Assembly (NCBI GenBank): GCA_006503475.1
Contig: RSEH01000028.1
Coordinates: forward strand, 148,714 to 212,713
Source: Stentor roeselii
Taxonomy: Eukaryota; Ciliophora; Heterotrichea; Heterotrichida; Stentoridae
DNA: 64,000 nucleotides
Direction: 5' to 3'
In this document: positions 57,548-64,000 of the stretch, one piece after another
How the letters are laid out: every line of letters begins with the position of its first letter
How positions within the stretch are numbered: position 1 is the first letter of the stretch
Translations under genes and position numbers: made by a program
Notes under the pieces: generated by a model
What the model saw: the letters and a program-made list of their open reading frames with translations, nothing else
Told to the model about the DNA's origin: nothing
Database searches by the model: none

Positions 57548-60500
57548 ATGTTTATGCTTGTGATTCTAATACCCATTAGAGCTCAAGAAATTATTCAAAA
57601 TTTCGGAGAAATCAGTCTTCCTTTAAACAACTCTCTATGTCTCCACTTTTTGGAATACTTTTCAGGTAATTTTTTGGAGTACTCAGTCGACTGCCTTCCG
57701 AAGAATTCAGCTGCCGTTGATATTACTCAAAGTCAAAGAAAAAACAAAATCCTGAATTCATTCAACAATTCTTTATCATTTAACAATTTTATTCCAAGAT
57801 ATCGAATGCCTTCTTTATTGAACAATTCCGATTACTATTCATTTTACTTTGATAAGTCTAAAGTGTTCATGATAAAGGCAGGCTTCAGTAGCAATATTAT
57901 TAATTTGTTCAAAATATTTGATTTCAGTCAATACGAAGACTTTATTGTTTCAGGACTGAGTTTAGTAAAAATCGAAGACATACAACATTTGTTTGTTTTT
58001 GGAAAATCTCAATTCTTACAAAAGAACTTGTTTTTCACTGTGGACTTGGAATATTTTAATATAAATCCTTTCACAATCGAGATATTAGAAGAAGTAGAAG
58101 ATCTTCATATAGACAGTAACATCAACTCTAGTTTATTGTGTCTAAATGGAACTTTAGAGCAAATAGTAACTTTATTCATTCTTAGTTTCTCTGAAATTAA
58201 CGAACCTCCTGTACTTCTGTTTAATATCACTGAATTCCTGACAATTCCTGGGTTTTCAAGTAAAGAAGTTTCAGTCACTTCTTACTTGATAATCGATTCA
58301 AGTCCTTCTTCTGACCCAATCACATTAATTGTAATTGACAATAGTTCAAATTTCATATACTTTACATTGAGTAGTACCAATTATACTGAACAGTACACAC
58401 TTCCTTTAGGTCTTTACGGTGAACCATTTGCGATTGAATTGATCACCAGTTTTAACATAGAGGTAAAGTTACTTTCTGTGATAACAAATAAAGGAATAGT
58501 ATCAATCAACTTCGATACTCGTTCAATTCTTGATTTTTGGCCTTTTCCCATCAAAGTAAATCAATTAATTGGAATTTTCCTGAGGGATAAATTCTTGAAT
58601 TATTTTTACCTTGATGATAATTCTAATTTAGTTGTTACTGTTTCTTCTGTAAACAACACTAATGACATCCTATATACAGATACTCTTCGGTTCAACCCTC
58701 TGAATACAGAAGGACCTTGGAATTTTATAGAGTCTCTTGGAGGAGTCAGTTTTTTGCATTTGGACTACACGAATATAAATGTCGTTTTTATAAAAACCTT
58801 CAACCCGATGATGAAAATTGAGATGAAAAAGGGTTCAGTTGAATGCATGGTCATGGCCACTGATCAACTCACTGAAAGAGTAACAAGTAATTCGATTAAA
58901 CTGGTGAATCTTAATTCAAGTAATTTTGAAATTTCGAATATTTATCAAGGTAGGAAATATTTACAGAAGTTGAAGAGAAGTATACATATGAGCGATGTGA
59001 TAGTTTCTCAGGATCTTCCAATTTTTATGGTCTCTGGTTGGAATATTTCATGTACTTTTGATCAGATTGTCACTGAAAATTTAAGGATTTCAGATATCAG
59101 CTTACAAAAAGTTACTAAAATGATATCACTGAATTTTATTCATTGTTCTCAAGTCTTTGTTCAAAACAGGTACCTCTTCTGTATTGATGACAGTAAAATC
59201 ATTATTACAAATGTCACTGAAGAAAATGGACCTTATTTTGATATTGATGATGTAATTCAGGTTCAAGTTTCAAACCTCAATCAAACAGCATATTTTTTCG
59301 TTGTGTTATGCGAAAATCAAGGCAATTTTTCATTGAAAATTTTAGTTGTTAATGAATATAATTACAATCAAACATTTGAAGACTATGAAGTCAATAAAAC
59401 ATTATCAGGAACTGTAGCAATTAATTTATTCAACTCTTTAATTTTTATTTATGACCAGAGTAAAATATTTGTGCTTAAATATAACTACATGTCAATGAAA
59501 TTCGAATACTTTTACCTGATCCAATCAACTTCAACAGTAAACCCTATAAATAACATTGCGATTATAAATAATCAGAACTTCGAAAACTTAATCAGCATTT
59601 ACATAATGTTTCCAAGTGCAATAAAAATCTTAACTTTTAGTACTCAAAATAATGGAATTTCAACAATTGATAATTCGATAATGTTAAATATTTCAAATTA
59701 CTCTCAAATATTTGTGAACAATATGGAGGTATATGTGGTAATGCCAGGAAAAATCTTGGTTTATGACAATGTCATTACCGAAGTATTAAGAGAAATAAAC
59801 ATTGAACTTTTCGATGTACTGATGTTAGAGTCTTTCTTGGTCGGAAAAAGCCTTGACTCACAATTATTTGTAATAAACGGAACTGAAACTTTTATGATTG
59901 AGTCAGTTTACTTTTACGAGAAAACAACAGATAAAATAATTGGATTTACCTTTGACTTATACTCTCAGACAACCCTGGTTCTTCAAGGTCCTGAAAGTCT
60001 CTCCTTTTACACTCTCCTATGCCCATCTTCGATTGGTCTATGTAATAAAAACCTGATATTGAAAGTAGAGTTAATAAATGAAAAGGAAATAAAAAATTCG
60101 ATACAAAAGACTCAATTAAACTTGAAATGCAATAATTTTTATTACTCTCAAAACTTTTCATATTTTTTAACTATTTACTTATTAGGTCTTAATATTGATT
60201 CACAAACAAAAAATATTACATTAAGTTATAACTATGATACTCTAGCATATTTTAACTTTTCTGATAAGTTTAGAGGGTATGACCTTGATTATTCAATTCA
60301 TTTCTTGAATCAAAACTTTAATTCAACTAAGTTGAAACCTGTTTCAGTTATTAATTCGATTTCTTTAGTGAGAAGTTTTCACCTTAATGCAAAGATTACT
60401 GGATTTACTCTTATAAAAAACTCTTCTTTAATAGTAGTGACTTCTTCAGATAATCGAGCTGTTATTTTCGATATGTTTGATGAATCAGAAAATATACAAT

Positions 60501-61771
60501 TAAATTATTCTTTTACAGAAAACATGACCTGCACTCTTATTGAATATGTAACAACTCGATTTGATGAAATACTTTTTATTGGAGTTTGTTATAACTATAC
60601 AGAAGACTTAATAAGTAAGTATTACTTAAATGTCGTATTATTTGATAGAATTACATGTGATGTAAACAAAAGTGCTCATATTCCGTTGAACTTCAGCTAT
60701 AGCATCCTTAGAATAATTCCAGCAAGTGAAAATTTATTTTTGATAGCTATTGTTGAAGTTCAACCATCATTAGCGTATAATAATCATATTGAGATATTCA
60801 AAGGAACATGGAAAAATGAAGTAAATATAGAGTACTTCGAAATCATTAATTTTTTCACATTAAACATTGATAGCGCTATATTTACTTCGATTGAAGGTGA
60901 ATATACATATACTGGATCAATAACTCTGTATATTGTGGATATATTATACGGAGTGCGGATAGTGAAGTACTTAAACAATTCTTTTGAATTATTTGATGGG
61001 ATTCCTATCTCCTGCACTTTCACATCAATGGCATTATGTGGTCATCAATTATATGTAGGCTGTTTGGACACTTCAGTGATTCTTTATAAGCAATCTAACG
61101 GAAATTTTTCATACCTTAATTATTTTTACCCTTACAACAACAACCATCCATTCACAGCAACGACAGGATATATAGACTGCAATAACTACTACCATAGTGA
61201 TTACGTTATCATGCCAATAAAAAGATCTCGAGACTTTTCCATTCGAGTTTTGAGTATTTTCAATAACCTTGATTCTCAAATATTAAAAGATGTTCCTATT
61301 TCAAAAAATTCTTCTCAAGAAGACTACAACGCAAAAGCAAAATTTTTTAATGAGTCGATATTTGTTACATTTGACTTAGAGGGTTTAAAATTAATGATTT
61401 TTAGCATTAATCGACCGTCTCTTGTTATCCCGAAACTTACGAAAGATCAATATAAAGAAATCTTGAAAGTGACTCATGGAAAACCTGCAAGTTTTTACCT
61501 GAATGTTAGTAATAAAATTACTTCGATTGTTTATCAGAATTGCTTTATTGATAGAGGAAAACTTGATTCTAGTAGTGATGATGATGATTTTCAAGTTCCT
61601 TTTTATGTCTTTATTGTTGGAGTTATTGGAATATTAATTATTATGGGAGGCTGCACTTATGCTGGGTATAAAATCTTTAAACGCTATGAGAAGAAACAAG
61701 ATGTGAATTTTAATTATGAAAAAAATGAAAATGTTAAGTTCATGTTTTCAGCAATGAGCATAAACACTTGA
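57548..61771 (+). CDS. large single-pass surface protein with a beta-rich ectodomain (1,407 aa)
   Basis: Begins with a short signal peptide (MFMLVILIPIRAQ). The ectodomain of about 1,330 residues is rich in Asn, Ser, Ile, Phe and Tyr with many N-x-S/T sequons, and is made of alternating beta strands that may form propellers; no named domain could be assigned. A membrane helix lies near 1348-1372 (FYVFIVGVIGILIIMGGCTY) with a short cytosolic tail of about 32 residues (KRYEKKQD). Unlike the two other giant surface proteins it has few Cys and only one membrane segment. The function is unknown; a receptor or cell-coat role is inferred from layout only. The frame is continuous from the ATG at 57548 to TGA. 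Confidence 0.85.
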   Translation: MFMLVILIPIRAQEIIQNFGEISLPLNNSLCLHFLEYFSGNFLEYSVDCLPKNSAAVDITQSQRKNKILNSFNNSLSFNNFIPRYRMPSLLNNSDYYSFYFDKSKVFMIKAGFSSNIINLFKIFDFSQYEDFIVSGLSLVKIEDIQHLFVFGKSQFLQKNLFFTVDLEYFNINPFTIEILEEVEDLHIDSNINSSLLCLNGTLEQIVTLFILSFSEINEPPVLLFNITEFLTIPGFSSKEVSVTSYLIIDSSPSSDPITLIVIDNSSNFIYFTLSSTNYTEQYTLPLGLYGEPFAIELITSFNIEVKLLSVITNKGIVSINFDTRSILDFWPFPIKVNQLIGIFLRDKFLNYFYLDDNSNLVVTVSSVNNTNDILYTDTLRFNPLNTEGPWNFIESLGGVSFLHLDYTNINVVFIKTFNPMMKIEMKKGSVECMVMATDQLTERVTSNSIKLVNLNSSNFEISNIYQGRKYLQKLKRSIHMSDVIVSQDLPIFMVSGWNISCTFDQIVTENLRISDISLQKVTKMISLNFIHCSQVFVQNRYLFCIDDSKIIITNVTEENGPYFDIDDVIQVQVSNLNQTAYFFVVLCENQGNFSLKILVVNEYNYNQTFEDYEVNKTLSGTVAINLFNSLIFIYDQSKIFVLKYNYMSMKFEYFYLIQSTSTVNPINNIAIINNQNFENLISIYIMFPSAIKILTFSTQNNGISTIDNSIMLNISNYSQIFVNNMEVYVVMPGKILVYDNVITEVLREINIELFDVLMLESFLVGKSLDSQLFVINGTETFMIESVYFYEKTTDKIIGFTFDLYSQTTLVLQGPESLSFYTLLCPSSIGLCNKNLILKVELINEKEIKNSIQKTQLNLKCNNFYYSQNFSYFLTIYLLGLNIDSQTKNITLSYNYDTLAYFNFSDKFRGYDLDYSIHFLNQNFNSTKLKPVSVINSISLVRSFHLNAKITGFTLIKNSSLIVVTSSDNRAVIFDMFDESENIQLNYSFTENMTCTLIEYVTTRFDEILFIGVCYNYTEDLISKYYLNVVLFDRITCDVNKSAHIPLNFSYSILRIIPASENLFLIAIVEVQPSLAYNNHIEIFKGTWKNEVNIEYFEIINFFTLNIDSAIFTSIEGEYTYTGSITLYIVDILYGVRIVKYLNNSFELFDGIPISCTFTSMALCGHQLYVGCLDTSVILYKQSNGNFSYLNYFYPYNNNHPFTATTGYIDCNNYYHSDYVIMPIKRSRDFSIRVLSIFNNLDSQILKDVPISKNSSQEDYNAKAKFFNESIFVTFDLEGLKLMIFSINRPSLVIPKLTKDQYKEILKVTHGKPASFYLNVSNKITSIVYQNCFIDRGKLDSSSDDDDFQVPFYVFIVGVIGILIIMGGCTYAGYKIFKRYEKKQDVNFNYEKNENVKFMFSAMSINT

Positions 61772-63529
61772 ATATAGATTAGGAAATAATAGATAAAATT
61801 ATGAGATTTAATTGTTTATCATCATAAATCATGTTCTTTCATTCACAAATGTTTGGTTATGTTATATTAAGTTTAGTAGATTAATTTTAATAGATTAATT
61901 TAAAGAATTTATTAAAATTTATAGCATACCTTGATAGATAATTTCAATAAATCTAAAAATCTTGCTAATTTTTATAGTTTTAGGCGTTTGTAAAGGCTTA
62001 AGCAAATTTCAATCTCATTAATCACTCTTAGCCTATTTCTAGATATTCAAGATGATGGCATGGAAACTAGTGTCCTTTTTTGTTCGGAGAGCGAAAAAGA
62101 GAGGTTCCTCAATGCTTGAGGATTAATTTAGAGAAAAATGAAAATATTAGAATAGAAGAAAATTATTAGTGAGGTTAGATCTTTTTCTATTTATTTCCTT
62201 ATCCAATTATAAATGTACTCATTATTCACCTGAAATTGAGGTGTGTGATGGACAATCTGCATATTGACTGAAGATAGGAAACAGCACATAAGTTAGATTA
62301 CTATTTTTTTATACATATCTATTTTTTACTCATTATTTTTCTATCCGTTGCCTGCTGACCTACTCGGAGATAGGTCAAGAGTTTTATATTAATTTCAAGA
62401 ATATCTTTTACATTAATTATTATTAAAAAGTTATACTTCACTTTTCTTTAACTGGTAAATACTTGATATCTTGAGTGAGACTCATAATTTTTTTAAGCAT
62501 ATTCTCTGCATAAAAACAGATATCATGAAAACCTCATTATTTTAAAGAAGAATATGCAAATAAAAATTATTAAGATTCATATTGATTCTGATAGTTTAAA
62601 AACTAAAAATAAGAAAGAATCTAGATAAAATAATCCTGCTTTGAAATATTGGAATGAAAATCTTTCTAGAACTCCTTTGAGCATAAAGAATTTACCATAA
62701 GAACTCTTAAGACAATATATGTAAAATGATTCAAGGTATTGCTATTCTTAACTAGTTTATTCTTTCTTTACAATTTAAGGAATTTAAAGATGAATTGAAA
62801 AGAGGATCTTTTATTAGAATAGGAGAAAGAACTAAAATCAATCTTGATTTGGATTCTGGTCATTTCGCTAGATTAAAACTTTTTGTGTCTTGAAGATTAT
62901 TATTTCTAATAGCCTAAGATTTAACCTACATGAAATTCAAAGACTATTGCCTAGAAAACTTTAAAATTTTAAAATTTATTCATAAGCTCTAATCTTTATT
63001 TTTTAGAAAGAGTTGCTATTCTTTAAATTTTTTAATATTATGAAGAGTTTATTAATGTTAAGTATTTATTGATGAAGGCGTCGTTTTATTAATGTGAGAT
63101 TATGAATAATTTATTTTGATTCAGTTTTAGGAAGTTTAATTGAAAGAAATGAGGTTTGCTTCAGCTTGATATTACCTGAACTCATATTATATTAATTTAT
63201 GGTTATTTATAACCTCAGAATATTCTCTTTGAATTTTCACAGTTTTTAGTTGTTCAATCTGAGGATTCAGTCTTATAAATGCATTCATTTAATTACTTTG
63301 ATGTGTTTCTATTATGACTCAAACATTATGAAATACTTCTAAACAATTAAATCTGTTCAATATTCGGTATAAAATTAAATTGAAATTTGATTATATTATC
63401 ACAATGAATTTCAACGTCGTTTGGATAAAAAACTTAATATCAAAACTACGTTTTTTGCTTGAGAGTATACTTATGAAATTCTAAAATAAACAATCATTTA
63501 TAAAATTGCTTAATCTAAATAACTTACTC
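61772..63529. other. 1.8-kb AT-rich region with no intact gene
   Basis: Mostly AT-rich. A patch at about 62050-62135 has coding-like composition in both strands (minus strand reads ALRNLSFSLSEQKRTLVSM) but is short and unassigned. A perfect 6-bp inverted repeat (GACCTA...TAGGTC, loop 8 nt) lies at 62357-62376. No tRNA, repeat array or mobile element is visible. Confidence 0.55.
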
Positions 63530-64000
63530 TTAGTTAAGAAACCCTACTCTAAAATTAAGTGATGATAAAATCGCACTTTCGAAACTCAAACAATATTCTC
63601 TTTTTTTTTTCATGAAGTATTTTAGTCCTTTCAAACTTTCTAATTTCGTTTCGTTCTCTTCTCTCTTTATATTCATTATAATAAAACCTGAATCATCATT
63701 TTTTAAAAGAATATAATCCTCAGATCTGCACCAAAACAATTGATAACAAAAAACATTACTGATTTTTCTGATACTTCTAAAGTTAATTGAAACATACACA
63801 TCATGAACCAAATCCACAAAAACAAAAATCTTTTTTCGAAACTTTCCAACCTTTATTCTTTGATTATGGGTTAATAAAATCTTTGAATTTCTTAAATCTT
63901 GAACAAATGATTTATTTTCATTCGAATAACTTATCACTTCCCAAGTTTTTGTTGCTCTTACAAATAGAATTGGACAAACTCCAAAGAAATACTTTTTCTT
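63530..64000 (-). CDS. unknown protein, 5' end outside window
   Basis: The frame is open from the window edge at 64000 down to TAA at 63530-63532, giving 156 codons. No ATG in frame was needed; the true start lies outside. The visible part is basic and rich in Phe, Ser and Lys, with strands such as KKIFVFVDLVHDVYVS and a Trp/Cys pair (FWCRSEDYILL). It ends SSLNFRVGFLN. No family was recognised; a beta-propeller C-terminus like that of the B-box protein at 48933-50264 is possible but not shown. Confidence 0.55.
   Translation of the reverse strand, partial: KKKYFFGVCPILFVRATKTWEVISYSNENKSFVQDLRNSKILLTHNQRIKVGKFRKKIFVFVDLVHDVYVSINFRSIRKISNVFCYQLFWCRSEDYILLKNDDSGFIIMNIKREENETKLESLKGLKYFMKKKREYCLSFESAILSSLNFRVGFLN

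Noticed and set aside
1-64000. Germline (micronuclear) DNA with deleted elements
   Set aside because: No gene is interrupted by inserted elements larger than the 15-nt introns; intact long genes fit somatic macronuclear DNA.
1-64000. CRISPR arrays, transposases, telomere repeats, rRNA genes
   Set aside because: None were seen on reading both strands; the only tandem repeat is the 21-nt unit at 34021-34083.

Overview
The window looks like macronuclear (somatic) DNA of a heterotrich ciliate, most likely a Stentor-like species. Three things support this. Very long reading frames (2,609, 2,543 and 1,836 codons) stay open under the standard code, so TAA, TAG and TGA all act as stops and TGA is not Trp as in Blepharisma. 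Four breaks in conserved genes are repaired exactly by removing 15-nt GT...AG introns. Genes are packed almost end to end and are AT-rich. The protein set is ciliate in character: giant Cys-rich multi-pass membrane proteins, an SF-assemblin, many protein kinases, and B-box/propeller proteins.

The window has two halves. From 1 to about 32 kb it is almost all coding: an unknown protein (cut by the edge), a CCA-adding enzyme with one intron, a RING-like Cys-rich protein, a giant IPT/TIG plus Cys-rich membrane protein, a casein kinase 1, a MARK/CAMK-like kinase, a Prp22/DHX8 splicing helicase, a second giant Cys-rich membrane protein with a Notch-type (LNR) repeat, importin beta, and a kinesin-12 with a giant coiled coil. 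Spacing is extreme: a 4-nt overlap, a 2-nt gap and a 27-nt gap between tandem genes, 8 nt between two divergent ATGs, and 9 nt between two convergent stops.

From about 32 kb to the end, genes are sparser. Present are an MFS (OFA/MCT-like) transporter with one 15-nt intron, an SF-assemblin, a LENG8/Thp3-type SAC3/PCI protein with two 15-nt introns, a two-RRM protein, a CaMKK-like kinase, a pseudokinase, an auxin-efflux-carrier-type (AEC) transporter, a PI-PLC-like enzyme, a B-box/propeller protein, a PH plus NlpC/P60-like protein, a 1,407-residue single-pass surface protein, and a last gene cut by the edge.

This half also holds decayed gene copies. A broken AEC copy, a broken MFS copy and a broken propeller copy each lie near their intact paralogue. 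The 50.3-56.0 kb stretch is a gene graveyard with remains of the propeller gene, a biotin-carboxylase (methylcrotonyl-CoA carboxylase type) gene, two arrestin genes and one unrecognised gene. Within it lies one intact 57-codon ORF with an N-terminal MGC acylation signal. No tRNA, rRNA, CRISPR array, transposon or telomere repeat was recognised.
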